18,932 nt of DNA, from the NCBI GenBank assembly GCA_039587215.1, contig JBDHIW010000034.1:1-18932 (forward strand). The letters run 5' to 3'. The stretch is from CAMYLY01 sp039587215 (GTDB taxonomy: Bacteria; Gemmatimonadota; Gemmatimonadetes; Gemmatimonadales; GWC2-71-9). Of the stretch, positions 1 through 6,836 are shown in pieces. The notes below the pieces were generated by a model. The model was not told the DNA's origin. It was given only the letters and a program-made list of their open reading frames with translations, and made no database searches. A program made the position numbers and the translations under genes. Each line of letters starts with the position of its first letter. Position 1 is the first letter of the stretch.

Positions 1-613
1 CGAGACCGCGATCGGTGAGCGGGTGGAGAAGCAGCTTCTTGAGGACGCCGGTGGGCACGGTCGCGACATCGGCGCCGATCATGGCAGCCTCGGCGACGTG
101 ACGCGGGTGCCGGATGGACGCCGCGAGAATGGAGGTCTCCACACCGTAGTTGTCGTAGATCTGCCGGGTTTCGCGGATCACGTCCATGCCGTCGTGCCCG
201 ATGTCGTCGAGACGGCCGAGGAAGGGCGACACGAAGGCCGCCCCGGCCTTGGCGGCGATCAGACACTGCACGGAACTGAAGGCCAGCGTGACGTTGACGC
301 TGATGCCGTCGGCGGCCAGCCGTCGCGTGGCCACCATTCCGTCCTCGAGCATCGGGATCTTGACGACGATGTTCTCGGCGAGCTTCGCAAGCTTGCGGCC
401 TTCCTCGTACATGCCCTCCGCATCGACCGCGACCACCTCGGCACTCACGGGGCCTTCGACCAAGGAGCAGATCTCCTGGAGCACGTCTTGTGGATCCACG
501 TCGCCAGCCGATTTCGATAGAAGCGTCGGGTTGGTCGTGACGCCGTCGATCAAGCCCGCCTGGGCGGCCCAGCGGATTTCACTCAAGTCAGCCGTGTCGA
601 GGAAGAATCTCAT
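1..613 (-). CDS. fsa: Transaldolase-family fructose-6-phosphate aldolase (3' end cut by window)
   Basis: Small class I aldolase of the transaldolase/FSA (TalC/MipB) family. Family members cleave fructose 6-phosphate to dihydroxyacetone and glyceraldehyde 3-phosphate or act as transaldolase in the cytosolic non-oxidative pentose phosphate route. Seen: an MRFFLDTAD start, the TTNPTL motif at residues 26-31, and the Schiff-base lysine K85 in VVKIP, the same number as in E. coli FSA. SxVQ and SPFLGR follow, then the TVPTGVLKKLL segment near the window edge. About 204 codons are present and the family is about 215-220 aa, so only the last few residues are missing. The ATG at 613 overlaps the truA TGA (ATGA) and has GAGGG upstream inside truA, so the two are co-transcribed. 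FSA versus true transaldolase activity cannot be separated from sequence alone. Confidence 0.93.
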   Translation of the reverse strand, partial: MRFFLDTADLSEIRWAAQAGLIDGVTTNPTLLSKSAGDVDPQDVLQEICSLVEGPVSAEVVAVDAEGMYEEGRKLAKLAENIVVKIPMLEDGMVATRRLAADGISVNVTLAFSSVQCLIAAKAGAAFVSPFLGRLDDIGHDGMDVIRETRQIYDNYGVETSILAASIRHPRHVAEAAMIGADVATVPTGVLKKLLLHPLTDRGL

Positions 614-1386
614 CGATCGTAGCCCTCATGGAGTTGGGGGTAGCGTGCGCCTATCAAGTACAGCCCGTGCGCCGGGGCTGGGGGACTGGCCTCGGTATTG
701 TCGTGCCGGTCGCGGATCCTGGCGATGTCGTCCAGCGGCCGCTTGCCCAACGCCGTGTCCACCATCATCCCGACGAGGAAGCGGACCATCCGGTGCAGGA
801 ACCGATCGGCCTCGACGGTAAAGATACAGCCGTCGCCGGACGTCCGCGGGTGCCACTCGGCGGTCGTGAGGCGGCAGCGATAGTGGGCCTTCGTCTGCCC
901 AACCGCCGAGTAGCTCCGGAAGTCGTGCTGCCCCCGAAAGAGGGCGGCGGCCGCGTTGAGTGCATCGAGGTCGATGGCCGAGCGCACGGTCCATTCGAAC
1001 CGACGGCGAAACGGCGATCGACTGGCCGGATCCCATCCGATGACGTACCGGTACCGTCGCGCGGTGGCGTCCTTTCGGGCGCTGAACCCCGCGGGGGCCT
1101 TGCCCGCACGCGCGACCCACAGATCGTCGGGCGTCATCGCCCGGAGCGCTTTCAGTAATGTCTGAGGGTGCCAGGAGTCCGGGAGCTGACAACTCACGAC
1201 TTGGCCGAGCGCGTGGACCCCGCTGTCGGTGCGTCCGGCGGCCGTGGTCGGCGTGCGGTGCCCGAGGATGCGCTGCAGGGCGTGCTCGAGTTCGCCCTGG
1301 ACCGTGCGTTCGGCCCGCTGCCGCTGCCATCCGGCGAAATCGGTGCCGTCGTAGTGGAGGACGAGGTAGTAGGTCGCGCGCGCCAC
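610..1386 (-). CDS. truA: tRNA pseudouridine(38-40) synthase TruA
   Basis: Converts U38-U40 of tRNA anticodon stems to pseudouridine. At 258 aa it is a normal family length. Seen: LHYDGTDFAGWQRQ near the N-terminus, the catalytic-aspartate motif GRTDSGVHA with D54, FSARKDATARRYRY in the middle, the FRSY segment, and DRFLHRMVRFLVGMM near the C-terminus, all hallmarks of TruA. The start is a GTG at 1386. An in-frame TGA lies 8 codons upstream and no ATG is available between. There is no Shine-Dalgarno. Instead a -10-like TATGTT ends 6 nt before the GTG, which suggests a leaderless message. It is the first gene of the truA-fsa transcript and divergent from trpD. Confidence 0.95.
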   Translation of the reverse strand: MARATYYLVLHYDGTDFAGWQRQRAERTVQGELEHALQRILGHRTPTTAAGRTDSGVHALGQVVSCQLPDSWHPQTLLKALRAMTPDDLWVARAGKAPAGFSARKDATARRYRYVIGWDPASRSPFRRRFEWTVRSAIDLDALNAAAALFRGQHDFRSYSAVGQTKAHYRCRLTTAEWHPRTSGDGCIFTVEADRFLHRMVRFLVGMMVDTALGKRPLDDIARIRDRHDNTEASPPAPAHGLYLIGARYPQLHEGYDR

Positions 1387-1392
1387 GCGGTC

Positions 1393-1421
1393 AACATAGA
1401 CGAGGCCTCACCTAGCAGCAA
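1393..1421 (-). promoter_or_regulatory. Predicted promoter of truA, leaderless geometry
   Basis: Reading the minus strand: -35 TTGCTG (1421-1416), 17-nt spacer, -10 TATGTT (1398-1393), then 6 nt to the truA GTG at 1386. The expected transcription start therefore falls on the start codon. The -35 match to TTGACA is modest (3 of 6). The -10 matches TATAAT at 4 of 6 positions, including the key second A and last T. Confidence comes mainly from the identical geometry at trpD, folB and the outer-membrane protein gene. Confidence 0.5.
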
Positions 1422-1441
1422 GCGAGACAACGACTTGCACG

Positions 1442-1470
1442 TTGACACCGGTTTGCGCGGTCGAGAGTTT
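1442..1470 (+). promoter_or_regulatory. Predicted promoter of trpD, leaderless geometry
   Basis: A perfect TTGACA (1442-1447), 17-nt spacer, and GAGTTT (1465-1470) as a weak -10 that keeps the second A and last T, then 6 nt to the trpD ATG at 1477. No Shine-Dalgarno lies in between. The two divergent -35 boxes of truA and trpD are 20 nt apart. Confidence 0.5.
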
Positions 1471-1476
1471 CCCGCC

Positions 1477-2520
1477 ATGACCGCCCCACCAAGTGCCGTC
1501 GTCGCCGCTCTGCGCGCGCTCACCGTCGGCGAGCGTCTCCACGAGCGGGAGGTGACCGCCGCCTTCGACGCGATCATGGCGGGCGACGCCACGCCGGCTC
1601 AAGTCGGCGCGCTCCTCGTCGGGCTGCGCCTCCGCGGGGAAGACGCGGAGCAGATCGCCGGCGTGGCGCGGGCACTCCGCAACGCCATGGTCGCAGTGAC
1701 GGTTCTCCCAGGGACAGCGCCCGTGGATACGTGCGGGACGGGGGGAGGCACCGTGTCGACGTTCAACATCTCGACGGCATCCGCCCTCGTCACCGCCGCG
1801 TGTGGGGTGCGTGTCGCGAAGCACGGTAATCGGTCACACACGTCGCGTTGCGGGTCGGCGGACGTGCTCGAGGCCCTCGGCGTGCCGTTGGCGGAGGACG
1901 CCGAGACGGCGAGCCGGATCCTCGCAGCGTGTGGGATCACGTTCCTCTTCGCGCCCACCTTCCACCCGGCGATGCGGTACGTGGGGCCGGTGCGGCGGGA
2001 ACTCGGTGTGCCCACCGTGATGAACCTCGTCGGTCCGCTCGCAAATCCGGCTGGCGTTCGGCGGCAGGTGCTCGGTGTGGCCGACCCCGCCGTCGGGCCG
2101 ACCATGGCGTCGGCGCTCGGCCGCCTAGGTGCGGAGCACGCCGTAGTGGTGCACGGTGCGGCAGGACTCGACGAGATCGCGCCGGTCGGGGAAACGGTTG
2201 TGTGGGAACTGCAGGACGGTGACGTGCGGGAGTGGCGGACGCGGCCGGACGACCTCGGCGAGCGATCCATCGCCGATCCGGCCGTGTTGGCCGGCGGCGA
2301 GCCAGACGACAATGCCGCACGAATCGAGCGGTTGCTCACGTCTCCCGGCGACGACCCCGATGGAGCGGTCGCCGTCGTGCTGAACGCCGGGTTTGCCGTG
2401 TATGTGGGAGGGGCGGCGTCGAATCCGCGCGAGGGGGTGCGGATCGCGCGGGCCGGTCTCGAGAACGGTGCGGCGCTCGACGTACTCGACCGCCTGCGCC
2501 GTGCGGCTAGAACTTCCTGA
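1477..2520 (+). CDS. trpD: Anthranilate phosphoribosyltransferase TrpD
   Basis: Transfers phosphoribosyl from PRPP to anthranilate, the second committed step of tryptophan synthesis. At 347 aa it is a standard length. Seen: the helical N-terminal domain (about residues 1-70), the glycine-rich PRPP loop DTCGTGGG at 84-91, FNIST at 96-100, KHGNRS at 115-120 followed by GSADVLEALG, TVMNLVGPLANP in the middle, and the metal-binding GLDE. One conserved stretch reads HTSRCGS where many homologues have VSSKSGS, a mild deviation. The ATG at 1477 is chosen because homology starts right after it and the promoter geometry fits. The open frame extends upstream over truA without any TrpD-like sequence. 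No trpE, trpG or trpF is in this window. Confidence 0.96.
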   Translation: MTAPPSAVVAALRALTVGERLHEREVTAAFDAIMAGDATPAQVGALLVGLRLRGEDAEQIAGVARALRNAMVAVTVLPGTAPVDTCGTGGGTVSTFNISTASALVTAACGVRVAKHGNRSHTSRCGSADVLEALGVPLAEDAETASRILAACGITFLFAPTFHPAMRYVGPVRRELGVPTVMNLVGPLANPAGVRRQVLGVADPAVGPTMASALGRLGAEHAVVVHGAAGLDEIAPVGETVVWELQDGDVREWRTRPDDLGERSIADPAVLAGGEPDDNAARIERLLTSPGDDPDGAVAVVLNAGFAVYVGGAASNPREGVRIARAGLENGAALDVLDRLRRAARTS

Positions 2521-3115
2521 TGACGCCGACGACAATGCCCTGAATGAGAACGTTGTCTTCGTGAACGCGGATCGGCTGGTGGGCCGCGTTGGCGGGTTGA
2601 AGCCGAATCCAACCGTCCCGCTCCCGGTAGAAGCGCTTCACGGTGGCCGACGTCCCGTCGACCAATGCGATCACCATGTCGCCGTTGTCGGCCGCCTCAC
2701 GGCTGTGCACGACGACGAAGTCGCCGTCGGCGATGTGCTCCTCGATCATGGAGCTACCGCGCACGCGCAGCGCATAGCTCGCCCCGCTTCTCGGGACCAG
2801 GTCGTTGGGCACAGAGATCGTCTCGGGCGTCGTCACGGCTTCGATCGGCTCGCCGGCCGCCACCTGTCCGAGCAGCGGGAGGTCGATTGCGCCCGCCTGA
2901 CCGGGCTGGGGGACCACCTCGATAGAGCGGCTTTCGTTGTGGCCGCGACGGATGTAGCCCTTGCGCTCGAGATTGGTCAGGTGTTCGTGGACCGTCGCCA
3001 ACGACCGGAAGTCGAAGCGCTCGGCGATCTCCTCGAAGGAAGGGGCATAACCGTTGTCCCCTATGTAGGTTACAATGAAATCGAGGATCTGCTTCTGGCG
3101 CCGAGTAAGCGGCAT
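2507..3115 (-). CDS. lexA: SOS repressor LexA
   Basis: Dimeric repressor of DNA-damage genes that cleaves itself when RecA is activated. At 202 aa it is a typical length. Seen: an N-terminal winged helix-turn-helix (about 1-66) with RQKQILDFI, PSFEEIAERF and a recognition helix SLATVHEHL resembling that of Gram-positive LexA. The Ala87-Gly88 cleavage site lies in QVAAGEP, the catalytic Ser122 in GSSMIEEH, and Lys160 in ATVKRFYR. The ATG at 3115 is chosen over longer in-frame options because AGGAGG lies 4 nt upstream and MPLTRRQKQ matches the family N-terminus. The gene lies reversed between trpD and trpC. Its last 14 nt overlap the trpD 3' end on the opposite strand. Confidence 0.96.
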   Translation of the reverse strand: MPLTRRQKQILDFIVTYIGDNGYAPSFEEIAERFDFRSLATVHEHLTNLERKGYIRRGHNESRSIEVVPQPGQAGAIDLPLLGQVAAGEPIEAVTTPETISVPNDLVPRSGASYALRVRGSSMIEEHIADGDFVVVHSREAADNGDMVIALVDGTSATVKRFYRERDGWIRLQPANAAHQPIRVHEDNVLIQGIVVGVIRKF

Positions 3116-3123
3116 TGAGCCTC

Positions 3124-3142
3124 CTGTCCCAGGTCCGGACAG
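3124..3142. promoter_or_regulatory. Inverted repeat in the lexA 5' leader, candidate operator
   Basis: CTGTCC and GGACAG form perfect 6-bp arms around a 7-nt spacer. An 8-bp palindrome GTCCGGAC (3133-3140) overlaps it. The repeat lies between the predicted lexA transcription start (about 3155) and its Shine-Dalgarno, with one arm abutting AGGAGG. Because lexA is usually autoregulated, this is a candidate LexA operator. It does not match the Gram-positive GAAC-N4-GTTC or the E. coli CTG-N10-CAG patterns, and short GC-rich palindromes are common here. Confidence 0.25.
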
Positions 3143-3161
3143 CCGAAAGAACTCCGAAACC

Positions 3162-3190
3162 AAGGTACCCGAATACACCCCGAAGTGCAA
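3162..3190 (-). promoter_or_regulatory. Predicted promoter of lexA
   Basis: Minus strand: -35 TTGCAC (3190-3185), 17-nt spacer, -10 TACCTT (3167-3162). The expected start near 3155 gives a leader of about 40 nt that contains the AGGAGG ribosome site and the inverted repeat. The -35 lies over the possible trpC start codons on the other strand, so lexA and trpC control regions are intertwined. Confidence 0.42.
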
Positions 3191-3199
3191 GAGTCATCC

Positions 3200-3994
3200 G
3201 TGATCGGGAAACTGACGCCCATCGTCGAGGAAGCGCGGCGCCGCGTGAGCACGCTGAAGGAGCGCGCCGGGGCGTTGGAGGGGGAGGCGCGCGCCCGTCC
3301 GGCTCCCCCCGCGTGGGCGGCCGCGTTCGATGGGCCCAACGTGGCAGTGATCGCCGAGGTCAAGCGCCAGTCGCCGTCCGCCGGGGCGATCGCGCCGATC
3401 GACGACCCGGCTGATCTGGCGGCTCGGTATGCGGCGGGTGGGGCGGTGGCAGTGTCCGTCCTGACGGAGGAGCGCTACTTCGGGGGGTCGATGGACGACC
3501 TCAGGGCCGTGTGCGACCGCATCGACCGCCCGGTCCTCCGGAAGGACTTCATCGTCGATCCCACGCAGATTCTCGAGGCGCGCGCCGCCGGCGCGTCCGC
3601 CGTGCTCCTTATTGCGCGGATTCTGACCGATGGCCAGCTGCGCACCCTGCTGGATGCCGCGGCGCAGTGGGGCCTCGGCGTCCTGCTCGAGACCCACGAC
3701 GCGGGAGAGGTCGAGCGCGCCGTGGCTGCGGGCGCGGCGGTCGTGGGGTGCAACGCCCGGGATCTCGACTCGTTTGCCGTGCACCTCGATCGGTTGGCGC
3801 CGCTGCTGAGCGTGCTTCCCCCCGACGTGGTCGCGGTGGCGGAGAGCGGCATTGCGGGCGCGGACGACGTGGAGCGCGTCGCGACGTGGGGAGCGGATGC
3901 GGTTCTGGTTGGCACCCACGCGGCAACGCACGACGATCCCGAGGCAGCGGTTCGGAACCTGACGACCGTGTCCAGGCGGGGGCGGCCGACGTGA
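3200..3994 (+). CDS. trpC: Indole-3-glycerol-phosphate synthase TrpC
   Basis: Closes the indole ring by decarboxylating 1-(o-carboxyphenylamino)-1-deoxyribulose 5-phosphate. It is a single-domain TIM barrel of about 264 aa, not fused to TrpF. Numbered from the GTG at 3200: VIAEVKRQSPSAG with E53 and K55, LTEERYFGGS at 89-97, RKDFIVDPTQ with K115, LLETHD with E164, CNARDL with N185 and R187 (usually NNRDL), and VAESGIAG with S216. The start is uncertain. GTG at 3185 would add five residues; GTG at 3200 has AGAG about 6 nt upstream and is preferred slightly. Its TGA overlaps the trpB GTG (GTGA). I could not find a convincing promoter for this apparent operon head. Confidence 0.93.
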   Translation: MIGKLTPIVEEARRRVSTLKERAGALEGEARARPAPPAWAAAFDGPNVAVIAEVKRQSPSAGAIAPIDDPADLAARYAAGGAVAVSVLTEERYFGGSMDDLRAVCDRIDRPVLRKDFIVDPTQILEARAAGASAVLLIARILTDGQLRTLLDAAAQWGLGVLLETHDAGEVERAVAAGAAVVGCNARDLDSFAVHLDRLAPLLSVLPPDVVAVAESGIAGADDVERVATWGADAVLVGTHAATHDDPEAAVRNLTTVSRRGRPT

Positions 3995-5163
3995 CGGGAC
4001 GGTTCGGGATGTTCGGGGGCCGCTACGTGCCCGAAACGCTGATCGCGCCGCTCGACGAGCTGGCCGCGACGTACGACGCCGCGGCGGCAGACCCGTCGTT
4101 CGGTCACGAACTGCGGGAACTCCTGCAATCCTATGCGGGCCGCCCCACGCCGTTGTCCGATGCACCGCGACTGTCCGACCGGGTCGGATGCCGCGTCCTT
4201 CTCAAGCGCGAGGACGTCGCGCACACGGGCGCTCACAAGATCAACAACACGCTGGGGCAGGTCCTGTTGACTCGCCGGATGGGCAAGACTCGGGTGATCG
4301 CGGAGACGGGGGCGGGGCAGCACGGGGTGGCGACGGCCACCGCGTGCGCCCGATTCGGGTTGGAGTGTGTCGTCTACATGGGCGCGACGGACATGGCGCG
4401 CCAGCGCCTCAACGTGTTTCGGATGGAATTGCTCGGAGCGACGGTCGTGCCGGTGGAATCTGGATCCCGCACCCTCAAGGACGCGACCAACGAGGCGCTG
4501 CGCGACTGGGTCACGAACGTGCAGGACACCCATTACATCATCGGATCGGCGGTCGGGCCCGATCCGTTCCCGCGCATGGTGCGGGACTTCCAGCGGGTCA
4601 TCGGGGACGAGGCGCGCGCGCAGGTGCTCGATCGGGTTGGGCGACTGCCGACGGCCGTGGTGGCCTGTGTCGGCGGCGGCTCCAACGCGATCGGCATGTT
4701 CCACCCGTTCCTCGAGGACGCCGGCGTCCGTCTGGTCGGCGTCGAAGCCGGCGGGAGCGGATCCGGCGTCGGCGAGCATGCTGCCTCATTGGGTCAGGGA
4801 CGCCCGGGGGTTCTGCACGGCAGTCTGAGCTATCTTTTGCAGACCGGTGATGGGCAAGTGGCGCCGGCGCACTCCGTATCGGCCGGGCTCGATTACCCTG
4901 GCGTTGGGCCGGAACACGCCTACTTGCGCGACACCGGGCGGGTGGAGTATCTCACCCAGGATGACCAGCAGGCGCTCGCCGCGTTTGCCGACGTGGCGCG
5001 GCTCGAGGGGATCATTCCTGCGCTGGAGAGTGCGCACGCGCTGGCCTGGGTGATGAACCCCGACCCGAGCTGGGATCCTGGCGACATCGTTCTCGTGAAC
5101 GTCAGCGGACGCGGAGACAAGGACGTGGCGCAGGTAGCGGACCTGAGGGGGGGCTCACCGTGA
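3991..5163 (+). CDS. trpB: Tryptophan synthase beta chain TrpB
   Basis: PLP enzyme that condenses indole with serine to make tryptophan; it works in an alpha2-beta2 complex with TrpA. At 390 aa it is the usual length of the main TrpB1 type. Seen: GRFGMFGGRYVPET at the N-terminus, PLP lysine K83 in HTGAHKINN, AETGAGQHG with the catalytic glutamate, the phosphate-binding GGGSNA, the GSGVGEHAA segment, HSVSAGLDYPGVGPEH, and NVSGRGDKD near the end. It starts with GTG sharing GTGA with the trpC stop, and its own TGA overlaps the next GTG. Unusually, trpA is not next: two non-biosynthetic genes intervene. Confidence 0.97.
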   Translation: MTGRFGMFGGRYVPETLIAPLDELAATYDAAAADPSFGHELRELLQSYAGRPTPLSDAPRLSDRVGCRVLLKREDVAHTGAHKINNTLGQVLLTRRMGKTRVIAETGAGQHGVATATACARFGLECVVYMGATDMARQRLNVFRMELLGATVVPVESGSRTLKDATNEALRDWVTNVQDTHYIIGSAVGPDPFPRMVRDFQRVIGDEARAQVLDRVGRLPTAVVACVGGGSNAIGMFHPFLEDAGVRLVGVEAGGSGSGVGEHAASLGQGRPGVLHGSLSYLLQTGDGQVAPAHSVSAGLDYPGVGPEHAYLRDTGRVEYLTQDDQQALAAFADVARLEGIIPALESAHALAWVMNPDPSWDPGDIVLVNVSGRGDKDVAQVADLRGGSP

Positions 5164-6836
5164 CCGAACCGATCACCGAGGAGAAGGCAGAGGCCATCGC
5201 GGCGATCGGCAACCTCATGCAGGTGCTCGTGAAGGGCATGCGTGCGACGCAGCTCTACCTCCCCAACAATCCCGTGTATCAGCGCGCCGTGCAGAACATT
5301 CGAGACGCGTTTCCTGCCGTGTGGGAGGTCTGCTCGGAGCTCGAGCTCGCGGTGGTCGAAACCGACCTCGTGTGGGACGAGCAACCGGTGCTGGAGCAGT
5401 CCAACAAGTCTGAGAGCGTTGCCTGGCTGCTCTACAAGGACGGCGTTCGTGGTGTGACGATGGTGCCCGGCGTCGAGGGAGAAGAACTCGTCAAGTTCCT
5501 GGACGTGCTGAACAAGGCACGCAACCTCCCCGCCGAAGCCGAAGACGACCTGCTCACGCTTCTCTGGGAGCAGGATTTCCACCAGCTGAAGTACGACGCG
5601 GTCGACCTGGCACAGGAAGATGCGCCGCGACTGGAGCCGTCGGACGAGGAGCCGCAGCCGCCGCAGGCGGTGCAGCAGGCGGTGCAGGAAGAGACGGAGG
5701 AGCAGCGCCCAGAGGGTCTCGTCAACATCGAGGACTTCGACTCGACGCTCTATTTCCTCGAGGAACGCGAGATCGCGTATCTGCAGAGCGAGATCGATCG
5801 CGAGTACAGCCAGGATCTCCGTCGCAACGTCCTCTCGATGCTGTTCGATCTCCTCGAGTTGCAGACGTACAGCGCGGTGCGCGCGGAGCTCATCACCATC
5901 CTCGAGAACTTCGTGCCCTACCTGCTGGCGGTCGGCGACTTCCGCTCCGTGGCCTACATCCTCCAGCAGAACCGGGAGGTGCTGCAGCGGGCGCGCGAAG
6001 TGCTGCCCGAACACCGTACGTCCCTCGAGGAGTTCCCGGCACGACTTTCGGATCCGGAAGCGCTTGGACAGTTGCTGCAGTCGCTCGATGAGTCCGTCGT
6101 GCATCCGACCGAAGAGGAGCTCGGGGAGCTGTTCCGCGAGTTGCAGCCCTCGGCGCTCGGGACGCTGCTCGGATGGCTGCCTCGGCTTGGGAACGAGCGC
6201 GTGCGGACGCTGCTGGATACGGCAGCGCGCCGGCTGGCGCAGGCCCACCCGGACGAGCTGGTGAAGGTCCTGGAGCAGGAAGAACTGGACATGCTGCTCG
6301 AGGGGATCCGGCTGGCCGGTCAGTTGAAGCTCCCGCCGGTGATTCCGGGCCTCGGGAGCGTCCTGGCCGATGGGCCCGACGAGGTGCGCCGTGCGGCGGC
6401 GCAGGCGCTTGCCGCTATCGCCTCGCCGGGAGCGTTCAAGCAGCTGGAGCGGGGACTGGAGGATCCCGATCGCGACGTCCGGATCGCCGCCGTGCGGTCA
6501 CTCGGGGCTGCCGGCCAGCGTGGTGCCCTGCCGTACATCGAGTCGGCGGTCACGGGACGACATCTCGCGCACGCGGATCTCAGCGAGCGTACCGCGTTCT
6601 TCGAAGCGTACGGGCTTCTCGCCGGCCAGGCGGGGATCGATACGCTCCGGGGCATGCTGGTCGTGAAGGGCGGGCTCCTCAAGAAGAAAGTCGATCCGCA
6701 AATCCGGGCGTGTGCAGCGATGGCGTTGGGCAAGATCGGCAGCCCGGAGGCGCGGGACATTCTCAACGAAGCCAGCAGCGACAAGGAACCACTGGTGCGA
6801 ACGGCCGTGAATCGCGCACTCAAGGAGAACGGGTGA
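5160..6836 (+). CDS. HEAT-repeat protein with an N-terminal domain shared with the next gene
   Basis: A 558-aa protein without signal peptide or membrane segment, so probably cytoplasmic. Residues 15-150 form a compact region with QLYLPNN at 31-37, which resembles the N-terminus of the following HD-GYP protein. Residues 152-186 are a Glu/Gln/Pro-rich linker. Residues 190-400 are helical and charged. Residues about 400-558 carry HEAT-type helical pairs, for example DEVRRAAAQALAAIASPGA, DRDVRIAAVRSLGAAG and DPQIRACAAMALGKIGSPEA. HEAT repeats normally bind proteins, so a scaffold or regulator role is inferred. The GTG start overlaps the trpB stop (GTGA), with a G-rich Shine-Dalgarno (GAGGGGGGG) 6 nt upstream. 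The specific function is unknown. Confidence 0.88.
   Translation: MTEPITEEKAEAIAAIGNLMQVLVKGMRATQLYLPNNPVYQRAVQNIRDAFPAVWEVCSELELAVVETDLVWDEQPVLEQSNKSESVAWLLYKDGVRGVTMVPGVEGEELVKFLDVLNKARNLPAEAEDDLLTLLWEQDFHQLKYDAVDLAQEDAPRLEPSDEEPQPPQAVQQAVQEETEEQRPEGLVNIEDFDSTLYFLEEREIAYLQSEIDREYSQDLRRNVLSMLFDLLELQTYSAVRAELITILENFVPYLLAVGDFRSVAYILQQNREVLQRAREVLPEHRTSLEEFPARLSDPEALGQLLQSLDESVVHPTEEELGELFRELQPSALGTLLGWLPRLGNERVRTLLDTAARRLAQAHPDELVKVLEQEELDMLLEGIRLAGQLKLPPVIPGLGSVLADGPDEVRRAAAQALAAIASPGAFKQLERGLEDPDRDVRIAAVRSLGAAGQRGALPYIESAVTGRHLAHADLSERTAFFEAYGLLAGQAGIDTLRGMLVVKGGLLKKKVDPQIRACAAMALGKIGSPEARDILNEASSDKEPLVRTAVNRALKENG

Noticed and set aside
3116..3199. Canonical SOS box (GAAC-N4-GTTC or CTG-N10-CAG) between lexA and trpC
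   Set aside because: Read on both strands; only partial half-sites such as GAAC near 3149 occur without a properly spaced partner.
3120..3199. Promoter for trpC on the plus strand
   Set aside because: No -35/-10 pair with acceptable spacing was found for either GTG start; possible -10-like hexamers lack a -35 partner.
4920..6248. A 442-codon antisense frame across trpB and the HEAT gene
   Set aside because: Shadow of trpB and HEAT codons; it has no recognisable motif and crosses two real genes.
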